Below, piece by piece: positions 52,980-63,270 of a stretch of 64,000 bases of DNA. Within the stretch, counting starts at the first letter, position 1. Every line of letters begins with the position of its first letter. A model generated the notes under the pieces. That model did not search any database. It saw only the letters and a program-made list of their open reading frames with translations, and was not told the origin of the DNA. Source of the DNA: Parvibaculaceae bacterium (GTDB taxonomy: Bacteria; Pseudomonadota; Alphaproteobacteria; Parvibaculales; Parvibaculaceae); contig JAHBYJ010000001.1 in assembly GCA_019636015.1 (NCBI GenBank), positions 1,116,001 through 1,180,000 on the forward strand, in the 5' to 3' direction. The position numbers and the translations under genes are program-made.

Positions 52980-53729
52980 ATGACACCGATGCTCGCCGTC
53001 ACGACAGCCATTGTGGTTCTCGTGACGGCGGTATTGTCCGGCATCTTCGGGATGGCGGGCGGCATGATCCTCATGGCCTTCCTCACCTTCGCCTATTCGG
53101 TCGGAGCTGCGATGATGCTTCACGGCGTGACGCAAGCCGTATCGAACGGCTACCGCGCCGTGATCAACCGCAGCGACATCGTCTGGCCCATCGTCGCGAC
53201 GAACATGCTGGGCGCCGTGCTGGCGCTCGGTCTCTTTCTCGCGGTGAGCTTCGTGCCCGACAAGGCGACGGTGTTGCTCCTTCTCGGTGCGATCCCCTTT
53301 ATCGCCTTCTCGATCCCGAAAAGCTGGGGTCTGGATATCACCCGGCCTTTCATCTCGCCCATCTGCGGTTTCGTCGTGACGGCACTGACGTTGACGGCTG
53401 GCGTGGCGGGGCCGATCCTCGATGTCTTCTTCGTACGCAGTCCGCTGACGCGGCACCAGATCGTTGCCACCAAGGCGGTGACGCAGACACTGCAGCATCT
53501 GACGAAGCTGCTCTATTTCGGACTGCTCGCCGCGCATCTGCTGCCGGAGGCGGGGCTTCCCTGGTGGATCTATGTCATGGTCGCGCCGCTCGCCATGCTC
53601 GGCACGACGCTCGGCAAGATGGTGCTGGACCGGATGAGCGACGGTCATTTCAGAATATGGAGTCGCAACATCCTCTTCGTGCTGGGCGCGATCCTGATCT
53701 GGCAGGGTCTTGGCGAACTACTCGGTTGA
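52980..53729 (+). CDS. TauE/SafE family sulfite exporter-like permease
   Basis: A 249-residue protein with about eight TM helices. LSGIFGMAGGMILMAFLTFA and the second half AGVAGPILDVFFVRSPLTRHQ form the paired motifs of the TauE/SafE (DUF81) family, which exports sulfite, sulfoacetate or similar anions. The substrate is unknown. It is only four bases behind hisG, so it may be co-transcribed. Its last 12 bases overlap the convergent SDR gene. Confidence 0.88.
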   Translation: MTPMLAVTTAIVVLVTAVLSGIFGMAGGMILMAFLTFAYSVGAAMMLHGVTQAVSNGYRAVINRSDIVWPIVATNMLGAVLALGLFLAVSFVPDKATVLLLLGAIPFIAFSIPKSWGLDITRPFISPICGFVVTALTLTAGVAGPILDVFFVRSPLTRHQIVATKAVTQTLQHLTKLLYFGLLAAHLLPEAGLPWWIYVMVAPLAMLGTTLGKMVLDRMSDGHFRIWSRNILFVLGAILIWQGLGELLG

Positions 53730-54527
53730 GAAGCCCTTGCGCGCGACGAATTTGAGGCGGCCCTTCTCGCCGATCTTCTCCATGAAAGGCAGAATGGGCC
53801 GGATCATCCAGGGGAAGGCGCCGAAGAAACGGGATAGAAGGCTGGCGCTGTAGGGCACATAGATTTCGAGCTTGCCCGTGTCGATCGCGCGAAGCGTTGC
53901 GGTGGCCACATCTTCCGGCGTCATCACCTTGTCGACGAAATTCAGCACCGAGCCGCCATGAAGCGCCTCGTGATGCAGCATCGGCGTGTCGACCGCGGCG
54001 GGATAAATGCCCGACACCTTTACACCGAATGGCGCCATTTCCTGATGAAATCCGCCCAGGAAACCGCGCAGCCCGAATTTCGAAGCCGAATAGATGGCGC
54101 TGTCCTTGAGCGAAATGATGCCACCGAGCGAAACGGTGGCCACCATGATGCCGTGCTTGCGCGCAATCATCTGCGGCGCGATGGCGCGCATGAGGCGGAC
54201 GGGTGCCCGCAGATTGATTTCGAGATGGCGGTCGAGTAGGTCCTGAGAGAGATCGGCGACGGCACCGGGAATGCCGATGCCGGCGTTGTTCACGAGAATG
54301 TCGAGGTCGACATGATCCCGGACAAGCACCTCGCACAGCCGCTCGACATCCTCGCGCGAGGCAAGATCGCAGACGATCTTGCCCGCCGGCCGCGATAGCG
54401 TTCCTGCGATCGTATCGAGCGCGCCGACTTCCCGGTCGACGAGGATGAGGCTGTAGCCGCGCTTGTCTAGCGCATGGGTGATGGCCGCGCCGATACCGCC
54501 GCCCGCTCCTGTGACAAGCGCCTTCAT
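53718..54527 (-). CDS. SDR family NAD(P)-dependent oxidoreductase
   Basis: A 269-residue classical short-chain dehydrogenase. VTGAGGGIGAAI (5-16) binds the cofactor, NNAG sits near residue 78, and the active-site region is SLGGIISLKDSAIYSASKFG with Tyr and Lys in YSASK. The C-terminal part (FPWMIRPILPFMEKIG) is longer and more hydrophobic than usual and may touch a membrane or a hydrophobic substrate. ATG 54527 overlaps the stop codon of the upstream monooxygenase (ATGA), so they form one operon under the TetR regulator. Confidence 0.9.
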   Translation of the reverse strand: MKALVTGAGGGIGAAITHALDKRGYSLILVDREVGALDTIAGTLSRPAGKIVCDLASREDVERLCEVLVRDHVDLDILVNNAGIGIPGAVADLSQDLLDRHLEINLRAPVRLMRAIAPQMIARKHGIMVATVSLGGIISLKDSAIYSASKFGLRGFLGGFHQEMAPFGVKVSGIYPAAVDTPMLHHEALHGGSVLNFVDKVMTPEDVATATLRAIDTGKLEIYVPYSASLLSRFFGAFPWMIRPILPFMEKIGEKGRLKFVARKGFSTE

Positions 54528-55870
54528 GCGGCCGCCTTCGCGGTGTCGCTCCGCAAGGCATCGAAACATCCCGGTGTGAGATCCGGCCAGCCGAAGCGCT
54601 TGCGCAGCTTCTTCATATGCGCGCGATAGGCGTCGATCTCGACATAGGTTGCGTGGCGCGCCGAACCGACGAACTTGATGCCACCGGAAAGGTCCGGCCG
54701 GTCGTTCGCGATCAGCCCATTCAGGGCGCCGGCATTACCTGTCGCGCGGGCGAGGATGGTGCGGGCGATGAGGTCGGCCATCTCGTCGAAAAGCTTGTAG
54801 GCGCCGCCATTCGTCTCCATGAAGCCCAGCGCGTATAGCGTCGGGTTCCTGCGGCTGAAGAGATTCATGTAGAGATCGGGCCGCCCTTCCTTCCAGTCGA
54901 ACAGGGCAGGGTCCACATATGGTACGCGCCATGTATAGCCCGTCGCGCAAAGCACCAGGTCGATCTCTTCCGACGTGCCGTCATTGAAGTGGACGGTCTT
55001 CCCCTCGAAGCGCGCGACATCCGGCTTTGCCTTGATGTCGCCATGGCCGAGATAGTGAAGCAGCTGCGTGTTGAGAATGGGATGGCTTTCGAACAGGCGG
55101 TGGTCCGGCTTCTGCAGCCCGAGCCGCGTGATGTCGCCATTCAGGATGCGCAGGATGACGCCGAAGATGCGCTGCGTCAGCCACATCGGCAGATGCGGGC
55201 CTTCATGTGCGAAGACATCTGCCGGAATGCCGAACAGATGCTTCGGCAGGAAGTGATAGCCGCGCCGCAGGCTGATGAAGGCCGCCTCCGCCGCCTTGGC
55301 CGCATCGCAGGCGATGTCGCAGCCGGAATTTCCTGCGCCGATCACAAGCACGCGCTTGCCCTTGAATTCGTCCATCGAGCGGAAGGTGACCGCATGGCGC
55401 ATCTCGCCGGTAAACTCGCCCGGATATTCCGGCATCACCGGATGCCAGTTGGTGCCGTTCGCACAGACAAGCGCCGAATAGGGCTTCGTCTCGCCCGTCG
55501 ACAGCGTCACCTGCCAGCTTCCGTCCTTCTGCAGTTCCGCTTTCTCGACAGAGGTATCGAAGCGGATATGGCGCTTCAACCCATAGGCATCCGCGAACCC
55601 CTGCATGTAACGGTGGATCTGTCTTCCGGACGGATAGTCCGGATAGTCCGCCGGCATCGGGAAATCGTGATAATGCGACTGTGTCTTGGAGGAAATGAAA
55701 TGCGCCGAGTCATAGACCGGCGAGCCGGGGTTGGACCGGTCCCAGAGCCCGCCCACATCCGAATGCCGCTCATAGACATCGAAGGGAATGCCATGGCGCA
55801 GGAATGTCCGCGCAAGGCTGAGCCCCGCCGGGCCGCCGCCCACCACGCATACACGCCCGATCCCGCTCAT
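54524..55870 (-). CDS. Flavin-containing monooxygenase
   Basis: A 448-residue FAD/NADPH oxygenase. GGGPAG (11-16) binds FAD, GAGNSG (178-183) binds NADPH, and between them FTGEMRHAVTFRS fits the FMO-type signature FxGxxxHxxx(Y/F), so N- or S-oxygenation or Baeyer-Villiger chemistry is possible. LCATGY is the late conserved motif. ATG 55870 has GGAG six bases upstream; the preceding ATGs at 55873 and 55882 are less well placed. It is the first gene of an FMO-SDR operon, divergent from TetR. Confidence 0.9.
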   Translation of the reverse strand: MSGIGRVCVVGGGPAGLSLARTFLRHGIPFDVYERHSDVGGLWDRSNPGSPVYDSAHFISSKTQSHYHDFPMPADYPDYPSGRQIHRYMQGFADAYGLKRHIRFDTSVEKAELQKDGSWQVTLSTGETKPYSALVCANGTNWHPVMPEYPGEFTGEMRHAVTFRSMDEFKGKRVLVIGAGNSGCDIACDAAKAAEAAFISLRRGYHFLPKHLFGIPADVFAHEGPHLPMWLTQRIFGVILRILNGDITRLGLQKPDHRLFESHPILNTQLLHYLGHGDIKAKPDVARFEGKTVHFNDGTSEEIDLVLCATGYTWRVPYVDPALFDWKEGRPDLYMNLFSRRNPTLYALGFMETNGGAYKLFDEMADLIARTILARATGNAGALNGLIANDRPDLSGGIKFVGSARHATYVEIDAYRAHMKKLRKRFGWPDLTPGCFDALRSDTAKAAA

Positions 55871-55900
55871 CATTCGCTCCATCTATAAAGTGAATAATCC

Positions 55901-55912
55901 TCACATTTGTGA
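55901..55912. promoter_or_regulatory. Perfect 12-bp palindrome, candidate TetR operator
   Basis: TCACATTTGTGA lies in the 95-base gap between the divergent FMO-SDR operon and the TetR gene. A second partial half-site pair GTGA/TCAC (55890-55904) overlaps it, and TATAAAGTGA lies next to it on the FMO side. The position is right for repression of both promoters. Confidence 0.6.
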
Positions 55913-55965
55913 TAAGTGATAAACCCTCATATTTTTCGGCGCAAGAGGAAAGATAGGGAGACCCC

Positions 55966-56586
55966 ATGAGCGATCCGGCTGTCCTGCGCCGCAAGCCGAC
56001 ACAGGCTCGTGCCCGCGAGCGCGTGGAGCGGATACTCGCCGCCGCCACGGAAATGATCGCCGAGACGGGAAGCGATGCCATGCGCATGACGGAGCTTGCC
56101 GAGCGCGCCGGCGTGCCCATCGGCTCGCTCTATCAATATTTCCCGGACAAGCCTGCCATCCTGCGGACGCTCGCCCTCGCCGTGATGGAGCGCGTGAGGC
56201 AGGGTCTGGCGGCGAGCCTCAGCGATGTGAGGGACCGGGAGGATGCGCTCACCCGCGTCGATGCGCTGCTCAAGGGGTACTACGACCTCTTCCTCGAAGA
56301 GCCGGTGACGCGAGACATCTGGTCAGGCACGCAGTCCGACAAGGCGCTGCAGGAACTCGACATCGAAGACAGCCGCGAGAATGCGCGGCTCTTCTTCGAG
56401 GCGCTGAAGCATCTCGTGCCAAAGCGCGATCATGCGCGGCTCGAAACCGCATCCTTCCTGCTGATGCAGCTCTCCGGCGCGGCGGTCCGCCTCGCCATTG
56501 CGGTGGATCGAAAGCAGGGCGACCGCCTCATTGCCGAATACCGTGGCATGATGCGTCGAGAACTCGAGAGCCTGCTCGAAAGCTGA
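55966..56586 (+). CDS. TetR/AcrR family regulator
   Basis: A 206-residue repressor. The N-terminal HTH runs from about residue 14 to 62: ILAAATEMIAETGSDAMRMT precedes the recognition helix AERAGVPIGSLYQYFPDK. The C-terminal helical ligand domain ends LIAEYRGMMRRELESLL. GGAGACCCC is the ribosome site. It is divergent from the FMO-SDR operon, with a perfect palindrome between them, so it probably senses a substrate of that pathway. Confidence 0.92.
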   Translation: MSDPAVLRRKPTQARARERVERILAAATEMIAETGSDAMRMTELAERAGVPIGSLYQYFPDKPAILRTLALAVMERVRQGLAASLSDVRDREDALTRVDALLKGYYDLFLEEPVTRDIWSGTQSDKALQELDIEDSRENARLFFEALKHLVPKRDHARLETASFLLMQLSGAAVRLAIAVDRKQGDRLIAEYRGMMRRELESLLES

Positions 56587-56678
56587 ATGCGGCGTCCGTT
56601 TCCGGCTTGCCGTGCCGAAACGCGCTTCCTAGAGTCCCGGTCGCGCCGGTTTGCGGCGCATTCCGGGAGACAGGCGGT

Positions 56679-57479
56679 ATGGCGGAAGCAGCGATTCGGG
56701 TGGGTATCGGCGGCTGGGTCTTCGACCCCTGGCGCGGCACCTTCTATCCCGATGGTCTCGCGCAGAAGCGCGAGCTCGAATATGCGGCATCGAAGCTCGC
56801 AACCATCGAGATCAATGGCACCTATTACGGCTCGCAAAAGCCGGACAGCTTCCGCAAATGGTATGCAGAGACGCCGGAAGGTTTTGTCTTTTCGCTGAAA
56901 GGCCCGCGCTTCGCGACCAACCGCCGCGTGCTGGCCGAGGCAGGTCCCTCCATCGGGAAGTTCTTCGAAAGCGGCGTGACTGAGCTGAAGGAAAAGCTCG
57001 GACCCATCAACTGGCAATTCGCCGGCACGAAGAAATTCGATCCGGACGACTTTGCCGCCTTCCTGGACCTCCTGCCGGAAAGCCATAACGGCGTCGCGCT
57101 GCGCCACGCTGTGGAAGTCCGAAACGACAGCTTCAAATCGAAGGACTTTATCGATCTTGTCACAGCGCGCGGCGTTGCCGTGGTGACGGCAGCGGACTCG
57201 GACTACACGCAGATCGGCGACGTGACGGCGCCCTTCGTCTATGCCCGCATTATGGGCACGGACGAAAAGGAGAAGCTCGGCTATTCGAAGAAGGCGCTCG
57301 ATGCATGGGCGGCCCGCGCGACTGACTGGGCAAAGGGCAAGGCACCGAAGGATATCGGCGCGGTTAGCGCAAAGAAAGCGCAGGCGCCCGTCAAGGACGT
57401 CTTTCTGTACGTGATCTCGGGCGCGAAGGTCCGCAATCCCCTTGCCGCCATGGCGATTGCGGACCGGCTGAAAGGCTGA
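56679..57479 (+). CDS. DUF72 domain protein
   Basis: A 266-residue TIM-barrel-like protein of the YecE/DUF72 family. IRVGIGGWVFDPWRGTFYP, core GIGGWVFDPWRGTFYP, begins the fold, followed by IEINGTYYGSQKPDSFRKW and PEGFVFSLKGPRFATN. The family is widespread but has no agreed function; carbohydrate or nucleic acid roles have been suggested. ATG 56679 follows CGGGAGAC. It ends two bases before the convergent glyA gene. Confidence 0.88.
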   Translation: MAEAAIRVGIGGWVFDPWRGTFYPDGLAQKRELEYAASKLATIEINGTYYGSQKPDSFRKWYAETPEGFVFSLKGPRFATNRRVLAEAGPSIGKFFESGVTELKEKLGPINWQFAGTKKFDPDDFAAFLDLLPESHNGVALRHAVEVRNDSFKSKDFIDLVTARGVAVVTAADSDYTQIGDVTAPFVYARIMGTDEKEKLGYSKKALDAWAARATDWAKGKAPKDIGAVSAKKAQAPVKDVFLYVISGAKVRNPLAAMAIADRLKG

Positions 57480-57481
57480 GA

Positions 57482-58744
57482 TCAGAGCCCTGGCACGGGG
57501 AAACGCCCGGTCAGCGCCCTCGTGCGCGCCGCGAGGTTTTCTTCCGCGGCGCGGTCGCCCTTCGCGGCCAGCGTCTCGGCGATGATCGCGCCGATCTCGG
57601 CCATTTCCATCTCGCCCATGCCGCGCGCGGTCGGCGCCGGCGTACCGAGGCGAAGACCGGAAGGCCGCATCGGCGGGTTCGGATCGTCCGGAATCACCTG
57701 CTTGTTGGTGGTCAGCCCCACCCGGTCGAGCGCCTCCTGCGCCACCGCCCCGTCGATGCCGAAACTCTGAACCGTGTCGATGACGAGGAGATGGTTGTCC
57801 GTGCCGCCGGTGACGAGCTTCACCTGCCGCTCCATTAGCGCCGCCGCAAGCGCCTTCGCATTGGCGAGAACCGCTTCGGCATAGGCGCGGAAGGAGGGAA
57901 GGGCGGCAAGGCGGAACGTCACGGCGGCCGCAGCCACCTGGTTCATATGCGGCCCGCCCTGAAGGCCGGGAAAGACGGAAGCGTCGATCTTTTTCGCGAA
58001 CCTCCCCTTGCAGAGAATGAGCCCGCCGCGCGGGCCCCTGAGCGATTTATGCGTTGTCGTCGTCATCAGATCGAAGCCTGCATCCAGCGGATTGCGCATG
58101 ACATTGGCTGCGATGAGCCCGCCGATATGGCTGACATCCGCCATGGTGAGCGCGCCCACTTCATCGGCGATGCGCTTGAAATCCGCATAGTCATAGTCGC
58201 GCGGATAGGAGGAATAGCCGCAGACGACGAGCTTCGGCTTCGTTTCCCGTGCAACCGCACCGAGCTGGTCGAAGTCGATGGCGCCAGACGATGGATCGGT
58301 CTTGTAGCGCACGAAATTGAAAAGCCGGCCCATATGCGAAACGGGCGCGCCATGCGTCAGATGCCCACCATGGCTGAGGTCCATCGCCAGGATCGTGTCG
58401 CCGGGCTGCAGCAGGCCGAGATAGACGGCCTGGTTCATCGGCGAGCCGGAAAGCGGCTGCACATTCGCATGTTCCGCCCGGAAGAGCGCTTTCGCCCGGT
58501 CGCGGGCCAGTGTTTCGATGCGGTCGGTATGTTCCTGCCCGCCATAGTACCGCCGTCCCGGATAGCCCTCCGAATATTTGTTCGTGAAGGCTGAGCCGAG
58601 CAGTGTTAGCACTTCGGGAAAGGCATAGTTCTCGGACGGGATGAGTTCGAGCCCGGCGCGCTGGCGGGCTTCTTCTCCCTTCAATGCGAGAAAGATTTCA
58701 TGGTCGCTCTGCGCAAGCTGCGCGCGTTGATCGGATGTGGGCAT
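57482..58744 (-). CDS. glyA: Serine hydroxymethyltransferase
   Basis: A 420-residue PLP enzyme that converts serine and tetrahydrofolate to glycine and methylene-THF. The Schiff-base Lys is K233 in MTTTTHKSLRGPRGG, with D203 and H206 in ADVSHIGGLIA, and LIPSENY/YSEGYPGRRYYGG at the N-terminus. It is a complete GlyA of normal length. AGGAGG lies five bases before ATG 58744. A ZTP riboswitch with a terminator precedes it, so it should be switched on when ZMP/ZTP signals a lack of one-carbon folates. Confidence 0.96.
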   Translation of the reverse strand: MPTSDQRAQLAQSDHEIFLALKGEEARQRAGLELIPSENYAFPEVLTLLGSAFTNKYSEGYPGRRYYGGQEHTDRIETLARDRAKALFRAEHANVQPLSGSPMNQAVYLGLLQPGDTILAMDLSHGGHLTHGAPVSHMGRLFNFVRYKTDPSSGAIDFDQLGAVARETKPKLVVCGYSSYPRDYDYADFKRIADEVGALTMADVSHIGGLIAANVMRNPLDAGFDLMTTTTHKSLRGPRGGLILCKGRFAKKIDASVFPGLQGGPHMNQVAAAAVTFRLAALPSFRAYAEAVLANAKALAAALMERQVKLVTGGTDNHLLVIDTVQSFGIDGAVAQEALDRVGLTTNKQVIPDDPNPPMRPSGLRLGTPAPTARGMGEMEMAEIGAIIAETLAAKGDRAAEENLAARTRALTGRFPVPGL

Positions 58745-58762
58745 CTGAGCCTCCTTCGAGCC

Positions 58763-58805
58763 AAAACAAAAACGCCCGGCCAGCATCTTGAAGTGCTGCC
58801 CAGGC
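58763..58805 (-). terminator. Riboswitch-controlled terminator before glyA
   Basis: On the minus strand, GCCTGGGCAGCA (58805-58794) pairs with TGCTGGCCGGGC (58785-58774), 12 positions with one mismatch, and is followed by GTTTTTGTTTT. Its left arm is the conserved GCCUGGGCA element of the ZTP aptamer, so ligand binding would block the terminator. Confidence 0.85.
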
Positions 58806-58874
58806 GATCGGCTCGAAAGACCAGTCTCCGCGCTCCCCGATGGTGACCCATCTGATTTCGCCAGTCGCGCGGAG
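58797..58874 (-). promoter_or_regulatory. ZTP (pfl) riboswitch aptamer upstream of glyA
   Basis: The minus strand shows the pfl-motif order: P1 CUCCGCGC paired with GCGCGGAG (8 bp), GACUGGCGAAA after the first strand, P2 GAUGG-GUCA-CCAUC, GGGGAGC, a variable linker, and the 3' core GCCGAUCGCCUGGGCA. These match the ZTP riboswitch consensus (ACUGGCG, GGGGAGC, GCCUGGGC). ZTP/ZMP riboswitches often control glyA, purH and folate genes. The terminator overlapping the 3' core is the expected expression platform. Confidence 0.9.
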
Positions 58875-58900
58875 GATATGTGCGACCGGAAACACGGAGA

Positions 58901-58929
58901 GTAGAGCCCCGTTTTCGGCCGCGAGTCAA
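58901..58929 (-). promoter_or_regulatory. Candidate promoter of glyA
   Basis: TTGACT (58929-58924) and CTCTAC (58906-58901) on the minus strand are 17 bp apart. Initiation about seven bases later would put the aptamer some 20 bases into the transcript. It sits within 37 bases of the end of the upstream acyl-CoA dehydrogenase gene. Confidence 0.55.
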
Positions 58930-58937
58930 TTCCCTCG

Positions 58938-60119
58938 TCAAAGCCCCAGAATGCGCTTCGCGATAATGTTCTTCTGAATCTCGTTGGAGCCGCCATAGAT
59001 CGACTGCGCGCGGGCGCCGAGATAGGCAGCGACGGACGGCGCGGCGCCGGCGGGAAGCGCCGTGTTGCCGGTCCAGGCCGGCGCGACGGAATCCGGGAAG
59101 GCCGGTTGCATATAGGGGCCGTAGGCCTCCATGCCGAGCTCCGTTATATCCTGCGCAAGCTCGGTGGCGATGATCTTCAGGATCGAGGATTCGTTTCCCG
59201 GCGCGCCGCCCTCCGCGACTGAGGAAAGCGTCCGGAGCACCGTGATCTCCAGCGCATCGAGCCGCGCTTCGAGCGAGGAGAGTTTCTCCGCGAATGCCGG
59301 ATCGGAAAGAAGATCGCGTTCCTTCGCCGCCTTCCGGATATTGCCGAGCTGTTTCCGCTTGCCCGCGACATGCGCGTAGGACGTGCGCTCATGGCCGAGG
59401 AGGTAATTGGCATAGGTCCAGCCCTTGCCTTCCTCGCCGATGCGGTTTTCCTTCGGCACGCGCACATTGTCGAAGGTGACGCTGTTCAGCGAGTGCTTGC
59501 CGTCGATGGTAATGACCGGATTGACGGTGATGCCCGGCGTTTTCATGTCGATCAGTAGGAAGGTGATGCCCTCCTGCTTCTTCTCTTCCTGGCTCGTCCG
59601 CAACAGGCAGAAAATCCAGTCGGCATGTTGCGCAAGGCTCGTCCAGATCTTGGTGCCGTTGACGATATAGTCGTCACCGTCGGACACGGCCGCGCATTGC
59701 AGCGAGGCGAGGTCCGAGCCGGAGCCCGGCTCCGAATAGCCCTGCGCCCAGAAAACCGTGCTGTCGAGAATGCCGGGCAGAAAGCGCTTCTTCTGCCCAT
59801 CGGTGCCGAAGGTATAGATCACCGGGCCGACATAGAGGAGCCCCATCGGCACGACATTGAGCGCGCCCGCTCGCTCCAGTTCTTCATCGAAAATATATTT
59901 CTCGTTCGCGCTCCAGCCCGTGCCGCCATCCCCCTTCGGCCAGTTGACGGCAAGCCAGCCCTTCGCCGCCATGGCGCGTTCCGAGCGCTGGTAGTCTTCC
60001 TTCGAAGGCGAGGCCCCGCTCGCCATCTTCTCGATGATGTCGCGCGGATATTCATGCTCGAAAAAGTCCCGTACCTTCGTGCGGAACTCTTCGTCCTTTT
60101 CGGAGAATGTGAAGTCCAT
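58938..60119 (-). CDS. Acyl-CoA dehydrogenase
   Basis: A 393-residue FAD enzyme that oxidises acyl-CoA to enoyl-CoA. FWAQGYSEPGSGSDLASLQ, core GYSEPGSGSDLASL, and the later substrate and flavin helices YGGSNEIQKNIIAKRILGL (core YGGSNEIQKNIIAKR) match the family. No catalytic glutamate was placed with confidence, as it varies between sub-families. The chain length of the substrate is unknown. It stands alone and lies in front of the glyA promoter. Confidence 0.93.
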   Translation of the reverse strand: MDFTFSEKDEEFRTKVRDFFEHEYPRDIIEKMASGASPSKEDYQRSERAMAAKGWLAVNWPKGDGGTGWSANEKYIFDEELERAGALNVVPMGLLYVGPVIYTFGTDGQKKRFLPGILDSTVFWAQGYSEPGSGSDLASLQCAAVSDGDDYIVNGTKIWTSLAQHADWIFCLLRTSQEEKKQEGITFLLIDMKTPGITVNPVITIDGKHSLNSVTFDNVRVPKENRIGEEGKGWTYANYLLGHERTSYAHVAGKRKQLGNIRKAAKERDLLSDPAFAEKLSSLEARLDALEITVLRTLSSVAEGGAPGNESSILKIIATELAQDITELGMEAYGPYMQPAFPDSVAPAWTGNTALPAGAAPSVAAYLGARAQSIYGGSNEIQKNIIAKRILGL

Positions 60120-60276
60120 CTCTGCCGTCCTCCCGAATGTCGTTTGCGGGAGTGTATCCGGATGAGCACGTCCCGTCAGTGGCCACCGGGCCCTTACCGC
60201 GACGTCACTTCAACGAAACGTGAAAATCTTCCATGCGCTCCCCGTCAGTTCTGGGTCTAGGGGCTGGGGCGGAGCG

Positions 60277-61386
60277 CTATTGAGAGGGTGTCAAGCTTAG
60301 CGACCCTTCACCGAGAGTAACCTTGAAATTGCCAAGGAAGGAAAGGCCGAGAAGTCCGTCGATACCCTCGCCGAAGCCGGTCTGATTTTCCTGCTGAACA
60401 AATATCTGGACATCGCGCGCCTCTGCACCCCCTAGGGCCATGTGACCGGCACGGCCGCCCATCTGCCATACCTCGCCATTCGCAGTGGTGACGGTCGCTC
60501 CTTCGTCTTCGGTAGCTTCCACTTTTGCTTTGGCTGCGAAAGCCCGTGTCAGAACTGTTCTTGAGGCTCCGGTGTCGACGATGAACCTGCCCGTCACGCC
60601 ATTGACCGTCACCGGCATGAGAATGATTTTCGCCGACGGACTGTACTTCATCGACGCCGCGCCGCTTCCAAATGGTGGAGGGCACGCGCCGTCCTTCCGC
60701 CACTTCTCCATCATTGTTCGTACGGCGGGCATTTTCCATTTTTCCGGATACATCACGGTGAAGTCGCGCATAACGGCGATCGCTTCGCACGGCCGTCCAG
60801 CCTCAGCGGCAAGTTTTGCAAGCTGTTCCACACCGACCGGATTCACGCGGTCGGGGTCGGAAACAAGATAGATCGACCGGCTGAGGTCTTCATACGCGCC
60901 GTCGAGATCGCCGCGCCCATGCCGCGCTTCAGCGCGCCACGCGTATACGCGCGAAGAGCCGGGATGTTTATCCAACAGGATATTCGCAGTCTTCTCCGCT
61001 CCGGCAAAATCGGAAGACCCCTTTTGTGAGAAAAACACGACCGGGAGGAGATCTTCGTTAGTGCCGCATGCGGCTTCGGTATTGCGGACAAATGAGAGCG
61101 CTGCAGAGTATTCCGAATTGTTGAGAAGCTTGTTGGCCAGCCGCGTCGCGAGAGCCCGGTTGCAAGGTTCTGCGCCTAGGCGCCGCGCGACCTCGCGGTG
61201 GTCCTGATCAAGACGTCCCACTACCTCTGCCGGTATAGGATAGACACCCTCGGGTTTCGGCGATGCGGTGGCAAAATAAAGCACAGCCACAGCGGCAACG
61301 GCGAGAAGGGCTGCTGTGACACCGTAGATGATCCTGGACGCACTCCGGTCGTCATCCCGAACATAGGGATTGCGATAGTCAGTCAT
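60277..61386 (-). CDS. Retropepsin-like aspartic protease with TPR-like region
   Basis: A 369-residue protein with one N-terminal TM helix (about 19-40) that exposes the rest to the periplasm. Residues about 50-235 are helical repeats like TPR (SEYSAALSFV, RAEARHGRGDLDGAYEDLSR). Residues about 250-369 form a retropepsin-like fold with the active-site motif FIVDTGAS (Asp271) and GIDGLLGLSFLGNF. Such single-domain enzymes must dimerise to act. Homologues are widespread in alphaproteobacteria, and their substrates are unknown. Confidence 0.85.
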   Translation of the reverse strand: MTDYRNPYVRDDDRSASRIIYGVTAALLAVAAVAVLYFATASPKPEGVYPIPAEVVGRLDQDHREVARRLGAEPCNRALATRLANKLLNNSEYSAALSFVRNTEAACGTNEDLLPVVFFSQKGSSDFAGAEKTANILLDKHPGSSRVYAWRAEARHGRGDLDGAYEDLSRSIYLVSDPDRVNPVGVEQLAKLAAEAGRPCEAIAVMRDFTVMYPEKWKMPAVRTMMEKWRKDGACPPPFGSGAASMKYSPSAKIILMPVTVNGVTGRFIVDTGASRTVLTRAFAAKAKVEATEDEGATVTTANGEVWQMGGRAGHMALGGAEARDVQIFVQQENQTGFGEGIDGLLGLSFLGNFKVTLGEGSLSLTPSQ

Positions 61387-61470
61387 GTTCCCCCCAGAGA
61401 CTGGCTTCCCGCTATTTGTACCGCATTCGCTCTATGGGAAAAGAGTAATTTTCGGCGCGCGGAGAAAGAG

Positions 61471-61498
61471 AAAAGGGCCGGTGTTTCCACCGGCCCTT
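61471..61498 (-). terminator. Terminator after groEL
   Basis: An 11-bp stem AAGGGCCGGTG (61473-61483) / CACCGGCCCTT (61488-61498) with loop TTTC. On the minus strand it is followed by TTCTCTTTCTC. It lies 32 bases after the groEL stop codon. Confidence 0.82.
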
Positions 61499-61529
61499 CG
61501 CATATTGAGTAGTTCGACTGCGGACTTTA

Positions 61530-63203
<1,674 letters not shown>

Positions 63204-63270
63204 TCATGATCGGATGGTCCGGCCGGGCCAACAAAAAAGCCCGCCGCCGGCCTTGGTCCGGTTGCGAGCC

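Noticed and set aside
53718..53729. Frameshift or broken gene at the TauE/SDR border
   Set aside because: Both frames are intact; the 12-base overlap is between convergent ends.
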